DNA from: an uncultured Ruminococcus sp.
Lineage (GTDB): Bacteria > Bacillota > Clostridia > Oscillospirales > Ruminococcaceae
Length of the DNA: 64,000 nucleotides
Direction of reading: 5' to 3'
NCBI GenBank assembly: GCA_947627445.1
Contig: CANQWA010000004.1
Span: forward strand, 1-64,000
Shown: one piece after another, positions 53,797-63,685 of the stretch
Layout: each line of letters starts with the position of its first letter
Numbering within the stretch: position 1 is the first letter of the stretch
Translations under genes and position numbers: made by a program
Notes under the pieces: model-generated
Database searches by the model: none
Told to the model about the DNA's origin: nothing
What the model saw: only the letters and a program-made list of their open reading frames with translations

Positions 53797-56700
53797 TTGG
53801 CAAATCATCATCGACAGAAGCGCCTGTATGCCGCTTTGCTTGCCTGTCTCATCACAGGCACAGCGCTGCCTACCACGGTTTTTGCAGAACAACCTGAGGT
53901 CATTCTGGATCTTCCTGTCACCACCGCCCCTCTACAGGATTCCGACGAAGATGGGGCATATGATATGATGCTCCTGCATGCTGCCGCCGAAGTCGCCACA
54001 ACGGTCACTGACACAGATACTGCCGGATCGTTGTACTACGAGCAGCAACAGACTTATAGTGATTATTATGACACGTATGCGGGAGAAAAACGACCTGACC
54101 AGGAGATCACCCTCCGGGGTGTGGATTATACCAGTGCCGACTGCGACGAGTTTCACAAGGGAACATATACCGGTACGGTGGACGATACCATTAAAGATGA
54201 TGTGTTGATCTGGAACAGTGCTTCCGGCAGCTTTACCTATACCATAAATGTACCGGAAACCGGCATCTACTGTGCCCAGGTTTCCTATTGTCCCATTGTT
54301 TCCAATACCTCTGAGATTTCTGTTTCTCTGGCAATCGACGGAGAAGTGCCGTACGATACCGCCTCACGTATGACTCTAAACAAGATCTATCAGAATAAAG
54401 AAGACATCCGTACCGATAGTCTGGGCAATCAGGTGCGTCCTTCTCAGATACAGGCGGAGCGGTGGCAGACCTGTTGGATCGGAGATTCCGACGGTTTATT
54501 CAATGACCCACTGATCTTTTATCTGGAAGAGGGGTCGCATCAACTGACGCTCTCTTCTCAAAAAGCATACTTTGCGCTGGAATCGATCTGCTTTGCACAG
54601 CCGGAATCCATACCGGATTATGACACCTATGCGGGCAGCATCCATGCTTCTGTGACAAAGGAAAACACGCCGTCGGGATTGCTGCGCATCGAAGGCGAAA
54701 ATGCCGTCAGCAAATCGGATTCCGTGCTCTATCCCACCTACGACAATTCTAACAGCGCCGTTTCTCCGGCGGATCCCAAGCATATGGTCTACAACACCAT
54801 CGGTCAGGGCAACTGGGACAAGGCGCTTCAAACCATCACATGGGAAATCGGAGCTGGCTCTCTGCCCGGTGACGGCTGGTATAAGCTGGGCATCAAGGCT
54901 CGCCAGGAGGAAATGCGCGGCTTCTATTCCAACCGCCGCATCTACATCGACGGTGTTGTGCCCTGTGAAGAAATGGAACAGGTGAAGTTCTACTACAACA
55001 CCGACTTTCAGCTTACCACCGTGACGGATGACAGCGGTGAAGCGGTCTATATCTATCTCACCGCCAATGAGCCGCACACCATCACCATGGAAGCCATTCC
55101 CGGTGACATTGGCGATTCCATGCGTCAGCTGGATGCCATTGTCCTGGATCTCAATACTTATTATAGAAAGATCGTCATGATCACCGGTCCTGAGCCGGAT
55201 AAATACACCGACTATTACGTCCATGAAAAGATTCCGGAACTGGTGGGCGAAATGGAGCGCATGTCCGGTGAACTGAAAACCATCCAGAAGGATATCGAGT
55301 CTCTGGCAAATTCCGAAGGCTCGGAAGCGGCTTCTCTGGAGCAGATGACCGTCATTCTGGATAAGTGCGTGAAAAGTCCGCTGAAGATTCCGAACTATCT
55401 CTCCCAGATCAAGGATTATATCACATCCCTGTCTGCGTGGATGCGTGACTACAGAGACCAGCCTCTGGAAGTGGACTATCTGGAGTTAGCCTCTCCAGAC
55501 CAATCCTTTACCGCCATGAAGTCCGGATTCTGGAAGTCTCTTTCCTACAGTTTCCAGCGGTTCATCGCTTCTTTTCACGAAAATTACAGCTCGCTGTCCT
55601 CTGTCACTGGTGAGGATGCTATCGAAGTCTGGGTACAGCAGGGACGGGATCAGGCACAGGTAGTCAAAGATCTGGTGGAATCCGAATTCCAAGTGCAGTA
55701 TGACATCCCTATTTCTGTCAACCTGGTTGTGGGCGGCGTCGTAGAAGCCACACTGGCAGACAAAGGTCCTGACGTGGCATTGTACTTAGGCGGTGAATTT
55801 CCGGTAAATCTGGCAGCACGTGGCTTGCTCACGGATATTTCCCGCCTGGATGGTTATGATGCGGTCAAATCCCAGTATCAGGAAACCGCTATGGTACCCT
55901 ATCAGTACGAGGGCGGCACATATGGCGTACCTTTGACCCGCAGCTGGGCAATGATGTTCTACCGTAAGGATGTTCTCAGTGAACTGGGCTTTACCGATGC
56001 TCCCGAGACATGGGACGATCTCATCGACATGCTTCCTGCACTCCAGCGGAACTACATGTCCGCCGGTCTGATTCTTCCGGCAGTTGCCGCAGATGCCAAC
56101 CAGGCGACCATTTCTGCCGCAACTGAATCCGGTTTGACCTTTGCGGCGCTAATGCTCCAGCGTAACCAGAACTATTATAATGATATACAGACTGAGACCA
56201 CATTCAATTCTAACGAGGCCATTGATTCCTTTGAGATGTGGACGGATTTCTATACCAAGTACGACTTTGACCAGCAATACGATGGCTTCAGCCGTTTTCG
56301 TACCGGTGAATATCCCATTGTGGTGGCGGATTACTGCTCCTTTTTCAATCAGCTGGCAGTTGCCGCACCGGAGATCAGCGGTTTGTGGGGCTTTGCACCC
56401 ATTCCCGGCACGCTCCGAGAGGATGGTACCATTTCTCATGCGGTCAATTCCAACAACACTGGTGCAGTCATTTTTAATCAAGTCGATAAAAAGACAAACG
56501 GTATTGACAATGCGTGGACGTTTTTAAAATGGTTCTGCTCCACAGAGGTGCAGGTGGAATACGGCACCCAGATCGAAGGTTTGATGGGGCAGATGGGACG
56601 CTATGCCACTGCGGATATGGAGGCGCTGAAACAGCTCGCCTGGTCTGTGGACGAAGCAGACACCATCTTAGGGGCAATGGATGAGCTTCAGGAGATTCCC

Positions 56701-56859
56701 ATTATCCCGGCATCTTATTCCGTCACACGAAATGTGATGAATGCATTTCGTGAAGTGGTTAACAACAACGAGAATCCTCGTGATACGCTGATGACCTATA
56801 ACCGTGATATTAACGAGGAGATCACCAGAAAGCGTGAGAACCTCGGATTAGAACCATAA
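53797..56859 (+). CDS. Large ABC-type solute-binding protein with carbohydrate-binding-like modules
   Basis: A 1020-residue secreted protein. The preferred start is the TTG at 53797, 8-9 nt after AAGGAGG; the ATG at 53767 would put that site inside the gene. Signal peptide to about residue 31 (cleavage near VFA/EQ). The N-terminal half holds two modules of about 150 residues, each introduced by YDTYAG (about 95 and 275) and built of beta strands with terms such as ETGIYCAQVSY and DGWYKLGIKAR, as in CBM6/35-like folds. A helical linker (about 490-600) leads to a family 1 solute-binding domain (about 610-1000), with YGVPLTRSWAMMFYRKDVL and GLWGFAPIPG. It probably delivers an oligosaccharide to the downstream permeases. 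There is no convincing lipobox; membrane attachment is unclear. Confidence 0.8.
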   Translation: MANHHRQKRLYAALLACLITGTALPTTVFAEQPEVILDLPVTTAPLQDSDEDGAYDMMLLHAAAEVATTVTDTDTAGSLYYEQQQTYSDYYDTYAGEKRPDQEITLRGVDYTSADCDEFHKGTYTGTVDDTIKDDVLIWNSASGSFTYTINVPETGIYCAQVSYCPIVSNTSEISVSLAIDGEVPYDTASRMTLNKIYQNKEDIRTDSLGNQVRPSQIQAERWQTCWIGDSDGLFNDPLIFYLEEGSHQLTLSSQKAYFALESICFAQPESIPDYDTYAGSIHASVTKENTPSGLLRIEGENAVSKSDSVLYPTYDNSNSAVSPADPKHMVYNTIGQGNWDKALQTITWEIGAGSLPGDGWYKLGIKARQEEMRGFYSNRRIYIDGVVPCEEMEQVKFYYNTDFQLTTVTDDSGEAVYIYLTANEPHTITMEAIPGDIGDSMRQLDAIVLDLNTYYRKIVMITGPEPDKYTDYYVHEKIPELVGEMERMSGELKTIQKDIESLANSEGSEAASLEQMTVILDKCVKSPLKIPNYLSQIKDYITSLSAWMRDYRDQPLEVDYLELASPDQSFTAMKSGFWKSLSYSFQRFIASFHENYSSLSSVTGEDAIEVWVQQGRDQAQVVKDLVESEFQVQYDIPISVNLVVGGVVEATLADKGPDVALYLGGEFPVNLAARGLLTDISRLDGYDAVKSQYQETAMVPYQYEGGTYGVPLTRSWAMMFYRKDVLSELGFTDAPETWDDLIDMLPALQRNYMSAGLILPAVAADANQATISAATESGLTFAALMLQRNQNYYNDIQTETTFNSNEAIDSFEMWTDFYTKYDFDQQYDGFSRFRTGEYPIVVADYCSFFNQLAVAAPEISGLWGFAPIPGTLREDGTISHAVNSNNTGAVIFNQVDKKTNGIDNAWTFLKWFCSTEVQVEYGTQIEGLMGQMGRYATADMEALKQLAWSVDEADTILGAMDELQEIPIIPASYSVTRNVMNAFREVVNNNENPRDTLMTYNRDINEEITRKRENLGLEP

Positions 56860-56868
56860 AAGGAGGCG

Positions 56869-57810
56869 ATGAACTTGCTGGATTCTGCTGAAATCGGAAA
56901 AAGAACCCGAAAGGAAAACCGGCGGCTGACATGGCTGGCGGTGAAACAGAACAAATCAAGCTATCTGATGATTCTGCCCTTTATGCTGTTTTTTCTGGTA
57001 TTTACCATTGTACCAGTGGTGATGTCGCTGCCAATGGGCTTCACAGACTTCAACATGGTGCAGATGCCGAAGTTTGTCGGTCTGTCCAACTATACCACCC
57101 TGTTTTTGTCGGATAAGATCTTCATTCAGTCCATCCGTGTGACATTGGTATTTGCCCTGTTTACAGGACCAATCAGCTATATTCTGTGCTTTTTACTGGC
57201 ATGGCTCATCAATGAACTGCATCCCAGACTCCGCACGATCTTTACCCTGATCTTCTATGCGCCGTCTATGGCGAATGTGTATACCGTTTGGAAACTGATC
57301 TTCAGCGGTGATTCCTACGGCTATATCAACTCTTTCCTGCTGGATCTGGGTATCATCAGTTCACCCATTCAGTGGCTGACCGACGGCAACTATGTACTGG
57401 GGGTTACCATTGTCGTACAGATGTGGATCAGCCTGGGCGCAGGCTTTCTGGCGCTGCGTGCCGGCTTCCAGAATATCGACCGCTCTCAGTATGAAGCCGG
57501 TGCCATAGAAGGCATCAAGAGCCGCTGGCAGGAGCTGATCTACATCACCATCCCATCCATGGGACCGCAGCTGATGTTTGCGGCAGTCATGCAGATCGTC
57601 AGTTCTTTTACCGCTGGTACGGTCTCCCAGAATCTGGTGGGATTCCCCAGTACCGACTATCAGGCGCATACCATTATGAACCATGCCTATGACTACGGCT
57701 GGATCCGCTACGAGATGGGTTATGCTTCTGCGATCTGTATGATCTTATTTGTGGTCATGTACATCTTGAACAAGCTGATCGGCAAGATACTTAGCAAGTA
57801 CATGGACTGA
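56869..57810 (+). CDS. ABC sugar permease, MalF/UgpA type
   Basis: A 313-residue membrane protein with six helices and the ABC-permease EAA loop EAGAIEGIKSRWQELIYITIP (about 206-226, split here). It forms the channel with the next gene product and an unlinked ATPase of the MsmX type. The start ATG is only 2 nt after AAGGAGG; a TTG two codons later has better spacing and may be used. 9 bp after the solute-binding protein gene. Confidence 0.92.
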   Translation: MNLLDSAEIGKRTRKENRRLTWLAVKQNKSSYLMILPFMLFFLVFTIVPVVMSLPMGFTDFNMVQMPKFVGLSNYTTLFLSDKIFIQSIRVTLVFALFTGPISYILCFLLAWLINELHPRLRTIFTLIFYAPSMANVYTVWKLIFSGDSYGYINSFLLDLGIISSPIQWLTDGNYVLGVTIVVQMWISLGAGFLALRAGFQNIDRSQYEAGAIEGIKSRWQELIYITIPSMGPQLMFAAVMQIVSSFTAGTVSQNLVGFPSTDYQAHTIMNHAYDYGWIRYEMGYASAICMILFVVMYILNKLIGKILSKYMD

Positions 57811-57822
57811 GGAGGGTGCAGT

Positions 57823-58710
57823 ATGGCGAAAAAAGAAAAAGGATACGGCACTCATCTGAAAGTGTCAACCAAGCGTGCCGGACACAAGATTGGCGGAACT
57901 ATTGGTATCTTTATCTTCCTGCTGGTGCTGGCATTGTTCATGGCACTGCCCATTTATCTGGCAGTTGTCATGTCCCTGAAACCCGTGCAGGAATTGTTTG
58001 TGTTTCCGCCCAAGCTCTATGTCATTGATCCCACGTTGTCCAACTACAGCGCTATGTTTCGGCTCTGCTCCGATCTGTGGGTGCCTTTTTCCCGTTATGT
58101 GGTCAACAGCGTTGGCGTAACAGTGACGGTGACGGTCTGTCAGGTCATATTTGCCTCTATGGCGGCATTTTGTCTGGCGAAGGTTCGATTTCCTGGTGCG
58201 AAGGCGATCAATGCCATCATCGTGGTATCGCTTTTGTATCAGAGCAATGTTATCTACATCATGCAGTATATGGTCATGGCAAAGCTGCACATGATTGACA
58301 CACCATGGGCGCTGATCTTGCCGTCCATTGCCGCCCCCATGAACCTTTTCCTGATGCGCCAGTCCATGAGCCAGGTGCCGGACGCCATGATCGAAGCGGC
58401 AAAGGTGGACGGCGCAGGCATGTTTCGCATCTGCTGGCAGATTGTCATGCCCAATCAGAAGCCGGCGCTGATGACGGTGATTATCTTTTCTTTTCAGGCG
58501 GCGTGGAACATTCAGGGCGGTACGCTGGTATTCAGCGAATCCCTGAAAACACTGCCCACTGTGGTACAGCAAGCAGCCGCAGCCGGTCTGGCAAGAGCCG
58601 GTGTTGCCATGGCAGCAGCCGTATTCATGCTGGTACCGCCCATTGTCATTTTTATGCTGGCACAGCGGCAAGTCATCGAAACCATGGCGCATTCGGGCAT
58701 CAAGGATTAA
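57823..58710 (+). CDS. ABC sugar permease, MalG/UgpE type
   Basis: A 295-residue permease with six membrane helices; the EAA loop is EAAKVDGAGMFRICWQIVMP (about 188-207). The N-terminus has 25 basic residues before the first helix. GAGGAGGGTGCAGT precedes the ATG, 12 bp after the partner permease. No ATPase gene follows, so a shared ATPase elsewhere is expected. Confidence 0.92.
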   Translation: MAKKEKGYGTHLKVSTKRAGHKIGGTIGIFIFLLVLALFMALPIYLAVVMSLKPVQELFVFPPKLYVIDPTLSNYSAMFRLCSDLWVPFSRYVVNSVGVTVTVTVCQVIFASMAAFCLAKVRFPGAKAINAIIVVSLLYQSNVIYIMQYMVMAKLHMIDTPWALILPSIAAPMNLFLMRQSMSQVPDAMIEAAKVDGAGMFRICWQIVMPNQKPALMTVIIFSFQAAWNIQGGTLVFSESLKTLPTVVQQAAAAGLARAGVAMAAAVFMLVPPIVIFMLAQRQVIETMAHSGIKD

Positions 58711-58727
58711 AGAGAGGGTGAGGTTAC

Positions 58728-60245
58728 TTGCAGAATCAGGCAAAACATCTGGCAGCAGCATGTCTGTCGGGGCTGATCCTTTCAGTGCTTCTGGGCACAC
58801 AGGCAGTTTCGGCAGCAGAGCATTACCATGTGTATAATTATGACCGATGGAGCGAAGCCACACCGTCACAGGCAGGCTATGAGGCAACCCGTACTGTCAG
58901 TGGTCTGGATTTGGGCTGCGGGGCGTTCAACACGCCCTCAGATCTGTTCCGGGATTGGCAGGATCGCTTTTACATCGTAGATACGGGCAATAATCGTGTG
59001 GTCATCACCGACAGCGCATTCACCAAGGCGGATGGCATTCTCGAAAACTTCACCACCCCGGAGGGAGGCAAGACCACCCTGAAATCCCCGGAAGGTATCT
59101 ATGTGTCCGAGGATACCGGGCTGGTCTATATTGCCGATACAGGAAATTCCCGGCTTCTGGTGTGTGATGAAAGCGGCAACGTGCAGATGGAACTGACACG
59201 TCCCGATTCCAGCCTCTACGAGAATGAGACGTTCAAGCCGCAGAAGGTGGTTGTGGATAAAGCCGGCAACATCTATATGGTGCTGAATAACATCACCAAC
59301 GGTGCGGCAATGTTCAACAGCGATGGCGAATTTTTGGGCTATTTTGGCGCTAATGCGGTGGAGGCTACCGCAGAGGTCGTGGCAAATTACTTCTGGAATC
59401 TCATCGCCACTGACGAAATGCGTGCCAATTCCTCCCGGAATGTGGCAGCTGGCATCACCAATTTTGACATCGATGATGAGGGCTTTATTTATACGGTGAC
59501 CCAATCTTCGGCTTCGGGATCGGATCGTGTGAAAAAGGTCAATCCCGCAGGCTATAATCTGTATTCTCAGTTTGATGTGACCTTTGGCGATCTGGAATCC
59601 CTCTACGATTCCAACACCAATCAGAACCACACCACCCAGATGGTGGATATCGACATGGATGACATTGGGCGGCTGAATTGCCTGGATCTGGAGACCGGAC
59701 GGGTGTTCCAGTACGATGAGGACGGCAACCTGCTGTTTATCATGGGAACCATCGCAGACCAGACCGGCGGTTTTTCCATCAAGGTGTCGGCGCTGGAGAC
59801 CATGGGCGAAAACATCTATGTGGCGGATTCTATGGAAGGTACCGTCACCATTTTCACCGAGACGGAATTCGGCGGCATTGTCCACGAAGCTGTCTCGTTG
59901 TATAACGACGGTTATTACGCTGAGGCATTAGAGCCATGGCGTGAGGTTCTGAAACGGGACGGCAATTACCGCATGGCGTATATCGGGATTTCCTCTGCCC
60001 TATACAATGAAGGGGACTATGAGAATTCCATGAAATACGCCAAGCTGGCAGAATCTCCCAGGCAGTACAACAAGGCGTTTGAGGGCTATCGTTCCGAATG
60101 GCTGAACCGGAACTTTACCTGGGTGATCTTAGCAGCAGCGGTGGTCATCGCCATGATGATCGTCCTGTATGTATGGAACAAAAAGAAGAAGAAAAATCAG
60201 CCGAAAAACCTGATTGAAATGTTGCACGAGGGAGAGGAGGAGTGA
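58728..60245 (+). CDS. Membrane-anchored NHL-repeat protein with a TPR-like segment
   Basis: A 505-residue surface protein. Signal peptide (about 1-29), then NHL/beta-propeller repeats (about 55-380) with the motifs [26 protein letters not shown] and [13 protein letters not shown], a TPR-like helical repeat (about 385-445, [16 protein letters not shown]), a C-terminal membrane helix (about 463-482) and a lysine-rich cytoplasmic end. The start is a TTG after GAGG. NHL propellers bind ligands or glycans; the role in an ABC operon is unknown. It may be a surface partner of the transport complex. Confidence 0.8.
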   Translation: MQNQAKHLAAACLSGLILSVLLGTQAVSAAEHYHVYNYDRWSEATPSQAGYEATRTVSGLDLGCGAFNTPSDLFRDWQDRFYIVDTGNNRVVITDSAFTKADGILENFTTPEGGKTTLKSPEGIYVSEDTGLVYIADTGNSRLLVCDESGNVQMELTRPDSSLYENETFKPQKVVVDKAGNIYMVLNNITNGAAMFNSDGEFLGYFGANAVEATAEVVANYFWNLIATDEMRANSSRNVAAGITNFDIDDEGFIYTVTQSSASGSDRVKKVNPAGYNLYSQFDVTFGDLESLYDSNTNQNHTTQMVDIDMDDIGRLNCLDLETGRVFQYDEDGNLLFIMGTIADQTGGFSIKVSALETMGENIYVADSMEGTVTIFTETEFGGIVHEAVSLYNDGYYAEALEPWREVLKRDGNYRMAYIGISSALYNEGDYENSMKYAKLAESPRQYNKAFEGYRSEWLNRNFTWVILAAAVVIAMMIVLYVWNKKKKKNQPKNLIEMLHEGEEE

Positions 60246-60252
60246 TGCGGCT

Positions 60253-60882
60253 ATGATGGATCTGACACAAAAGCAGTGGGTGAAGCACAGCGTATTTCAC
60301 CCCTTTGAAGGCTTTGAGGATCTGCGCTGGAAAAAAGGCGGCTCGGTGCTGTATGCCAGCATCGTGGTGCTGCTCTGGTTCGTTGCCTCTATCCTTTATG
60401 AGAAGCTCTATGGCTTTCAGTTCTACGTTTCCTCTGGAAAACTGTTCAGCATCGTTCCCTACATCGTACAAACCATCGCCCTGTTTCTGGTGTGGGTCAT
60501 CGGAAACTGGTCGATCTGCACTTTGCTGGAGGGGGAGGGCACCATCAGGAATATCTATATCTACAGTGCTTATGCTTTGATTCCTTATGTGGTCAGCATG
60601 TATGTGGACACACTTCTCTCCCATATCTTGGTTCGGGACGAGGAGATCTTTATTACCTGTGTTCGGGTGGTCGGACTGTTATGGACGGTGCTGCTGATGT
60701 TTAACGCCATCAAGGCAGTGCATCAGTATTCTATTCCCAAGACCATTTTCGCCATCATTCTGACCATTGTGGCAATGCTCATCATTCTGATTTTGCTGGT
60801 GCTGCTGGTGGCATTGTTTCAGCAGGTATACGTATTCATTTCTTCCGTCTGGACGGAAATCACATATCGAGTGAGAGTATAG
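60253..60882 (+). CDS. Yip1-family membrane protein
   Basis: A 209-residue membrane protein with five predicted helices (about 32-50, 68-90, 103-125, 135-160, 165-190) in the arrangement of the Yip1 domain, with conserved-looking [11 protein letters not shown] and a basic N-terminus. The start is the first ATG of this frame after GGAGGAG at the end of the NHL gene, slightly far. It follows the NHL gene by 7 bp. Bacterial Yip1 proteins are uncharacterised; possibly it organises the membrane part of the complex. Confidence 0.78.
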   Translation: MMDLTQKQWVKHSVFHPFEGFEDLRWKKGGSVLYASIVVLLWFVASILYEKLYGFQFYVSSGKLFSIVPYIVQTIALFLVWVIGNWSICTLLEGEGTIRNIYIYSAYALIPYVVSMYVDTLLSHILVRDEEIFITCVRVVGLLWTVLLMFNAIKAVHQYSIPKTIFAIILTIVAMLIILILLVLLVALFQQVYVFISSVWTEITYRVRV

Positions 60883-60901
60883 AAAGGACGGTGGAACTCC
60901 G

Positions 60902-63685
60902 ATGAAAAACTGGAAAAAATGGATAACAGTCTTTCTGGCACTGTCCTTGTGTCTCTTAGCTGGCCCTCTGCCTGTATTTGCAGAGGGGGAAGAGGAAGGC
61001 GTGATTGCAGAGGAGACTTTGGATTCCGGGGATGACAGTACAGAAGAAGCCGAGGAAAAAGCCAACCGGAAGGAAGCAGTGGAGGAGATCGAGATCACAG
61101 TTCAGCAGGTAACAGCGTATATGCAGAAGCTGAATTCCTGTGAGGGCATTACTTTTTATCTCCGCAGTGAGGATTATAAAGAAGAGATCGACGACGAGGA
61201 TGTGGTGGATCTCTTGAAGCATGTTGAACTGGCCGGCATTGACGATGAGTCCGGCGAGGTGGTCTGCACGTTAGAAGAAGAGGACGATACCAAGGAATTT
61301 GTGATTTTTTTAAGCGAAGAAGGAAGGTGGCTGGTGTATACCGATACGGAATATCAAAAGGTCACCATGGTGCGGAAAATTGTCTCTACTCTGGACAGCG
61401 CATATCTGTTTCTGTCTATGGATCAGCAGACCCTGGAGATGTACAACGATGATTTTGACGAAGTAAAACGATCCTACACCAGACAAGGTGACGCTGAGGA
61501 CGGCAAGGTGACATTTACCGGAGACGAAGGATGGACAGTGACTCTGTCCGAGAAATGCGATGCGCTGTATTCTGCCGGACGTCTTGTGACAGAAAATGAC
61601 AAGATTGCTCTCTATGTTGACGATGACAGAGCGGTGATTGGCTTGCTCAACAAAGAGACAGGAAAGATGTGGTGGTCTACCCCGGAAAATGCCGGACACG
61701 ACCAGCGTGCCACCAACACCATTGCCGATGACCTATCTTCCTCTCTGAAGATGGTTTACGGTGAACCTGCAGCCCGGAGTACTAAAACCATGCGCTCTAT
61801 GAGCGATGCAAAAGTCAAAATCAAGGACAGATCCGACGGGGTGGAGATTACCTACGATTTCAAAAAGGCAGGCATCACCATTCCTGTGACATACACCCTG
61901 AAAGGGGATTATCTGGAAGCCCGTATTGAAACGGCGGACATTCAAGAGGAGGATCCCTCGCAGCAGGGAAAAGTGACAACCTCTGTGACTTTGATGGGGA
62001 ACTTCGGGGCAGCCTCCTCTGCCGATGAAGGTTATTTCGTCATCCCTGACGGCAGCGGCGCCCTGATTCGCTTCAACAACGGGAAGTCGAATGTAAAAAG
62101 TTATACCGGTGCAGTTTATGGTTCGGATGTGACAGCAGTCTCTCTCACAGAACCGGCAGTCACCGAGCGGGTATATCTGCCTATGTATGGCATTGTCAAC
62201 GGCAGCGATGCCATGATGGTGGTCTGCACCGATGGTGATTCCAACGCCAAGCTTACCGCAAGCGTCAGCGGTCAGTCCAAGAGCAGCTATAACATCTGCG
62301 GCTTTGATTTTGTGGTACGGGATTCCGATTCCTACTACATGTCCGGTGACAATACCACGACCCTGACGGTATTCGAGGACGGGGATATTAAGACCGATGC
62401 CATTGCTGTACGGTATTATCCTCTGACAACAGAGGATACGCCGGATTATACTGACATTGCCGCAGCATATCGGGATTATCTCACCGGTGAACTGGACGTA
62501 GAAAAAACCGTAACCTCTGACGATCCAGGTTTGTATCTGGATTTTTACGGCGGCACGGAAAAGCAGAAGTCCATTCTGGGAATTCCCGTGAAAATGAAAA
62601 CCGCTCTGACGACATTTGATCAAGCACAGGATATTCTGAATCAGATCATCCATACACAGACCGGGATCAAGAACATTCGGGTACAGTATCACAATTGGAC
62701 CAATAACGGCATCTCCGGCAAGGTGGACTGGAAGGCGAAAGCGGCTGGTACGCTGGGTGGAAACGCCGATTGGAAAGAGCTCTTGGCAATGGCAGAAGAG
62801 CAAAATATTGCCATCTATCCGGCAGTGGATAACCAGACCTTTGTTTCTGGCAGCGGGTACTATACATTTACAGATACTACCGTGCGCATCTCTGGTTCTT
62901 ATGCCCGTATCTATGATTATGACTTGGCTTACGGCAGCCAGAGCAGTGTGAACAAACCTCTGTCTCTGCTGTCTCCGGCAGTATTCACCGAAGTCTATGA
63001 GAAGCTCGCTGACAGCTATACCAACAGAGATCTGCCCCGTGTTTCTCTGGGCAGCATGACTTCGGCACTTTATGGCGATTACGGCAAAAAAGCCATTTCC
63101 CGTGACAGTGCCATGGAAAAGCTGACAGATTCCTACCAGATCCTCCATGAGGCATCCATGGATATTTTGGCAGATACGGCAAATGCCTATGCACTGCCTT
63201 ATGTCACCGAGATCACCAATATGCCGCTCCAATCCAGCGGATTCGATCTCTTTGATGCGGACATTCCCTTCTATCAGATGGTGATTCACGGCATCAAGCC
63301 CTACGCTTCTACAGCAGTCAACAGTTCGGCAACACCGGCAGAGACAATTCTGCTCTCCATCGCCAGCGGCAGCAGTCTCCACTATGACATGATCGGTGAG
63401 GAAACCAGTATTCTCAAGGACACTGCCTTGGATCATCTGTACTACGCCGGCGCAGAGGACTGGACAGACGAGGCGGCCAGCGCATATATCTTCTCTAAAC
63501 AAGTTCTCGGCGGACTGGAAAATCAGACGATTACCGGCTATACCCGGGAAGGCGATGTGATCACCACAGAATATGAAAATGGCACAGTGACTGTGGTAGA
63601 TCTGGCAGCACAGACAGTCCGGGTAAACGGTGATACCTATGAATTGTCAGACTATCTTACCAAAAGGGGGGACAGCACCGAATGA
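60902..63685 (+). CDS. Secreted DUF5696 protein (glycosidase-like)
   Basis: A 927-residue secreted protein. Signal peptide (about 1-27, ending VFA/EG), an acidic linker, N-terminal beta-rich region (about 45-290), and a large domain typical of DUF5696. The part around 520-860 reads like a TIM barrel (IKNIRVQYHNWTNNG, IYPAVDNQTFV, LPRVSLGSMTSALYGD, SMDILADTANAYALPYVTEITNMPLQSSGFD), suggesting a glycoside-hydrolase-like fold. No membrane anchor is visible. AAAGGACGG precedes the ATG. The stop overlaps the next permease start by 4 bp. Enzymatic activity is a guess. Confidence 0.8.
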   Translation: MKNWKKWITVFLALSLCLLAGPLPVFAEGEEEGVIAEETLDSGDDSTEEAEEKANRKEAVEEIEITVQQVTAYMQKLNSCEGITFYLRSEDYKEEIDDEDVVDLLKHVELAGIDDESGEVVCTLEEEDDTKEFVIFLSEEGRWLVYTDTEYQKVTMVRKIVSTLDSAYLFLSMDQQTLEMYNDDFDEVKRSYTRQGDAEDGKVTFTGDEGWTVTLSEKCDALYSAGRLVTENDKIALYVDDDRAVIGLLNKETGKMWWSTPENAGHDQRATNTIADDLSSSLKMVYGEPAARSTKTMRSMSDAKVKIKDRSDGVEITYDFKKAGITIPVTYTLKGDYLEARIETADIQEEDPSQQGKVTTSVTLMGNFGAASSADEGYFVIPDGSGALIRFNNGKSNVKSYTGAVYGSDVTAVSLTEPAVTERVYLPMYGIVNGSDAMMVVCTDGDSNAKLTASVSGQSKSSYNICGFDFVVRDSDSYYMSGDNTTTLTVFEDGDIKTDAIAVRYYPLTTEDTPDYTDIAAAYRDYLTGELDVEKTVTSDDPGLYLDFYGGTEKQKSILGIPVKMKTALTTFDQAQDILNQIIHTQTGIKNIRVQYHNWTNNGISGKVDWKAKAAGTLGGNADWKELLAMAEEQNIAIYPAVDNQTFVSGSGYYTFTDTTVRISGSYARIYDYDLAYGSQSSVNKPLSLLSPAVFTEVYEKLADSYTNRDLPRVSLGSMTSALYGDYGKKAISRDSAMEKLTDSYQILHEASMDILADTANAYALPYVTEITNMPLQSSGFDLFDADIPFYQMVIHGIKPYASTAVNSSATPAETILLSIASGSSLHYDMIGEETSILKDTALDHLYYAGAEDWTDEAASAYIFSKQVLGGLENQTITGYTREGDVITTEYENGTVTVVDLAAQTVRVNGDTYELSDYLTKRGDSTE

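Noticed and set aside
61733-63502. 589-codon open frame on the minus strand opposite the DUF5696 gene
   Set aside because: A codon-bias shadow of the real gene, with no start signal and an implausible cysteine- and histidine-rich product.
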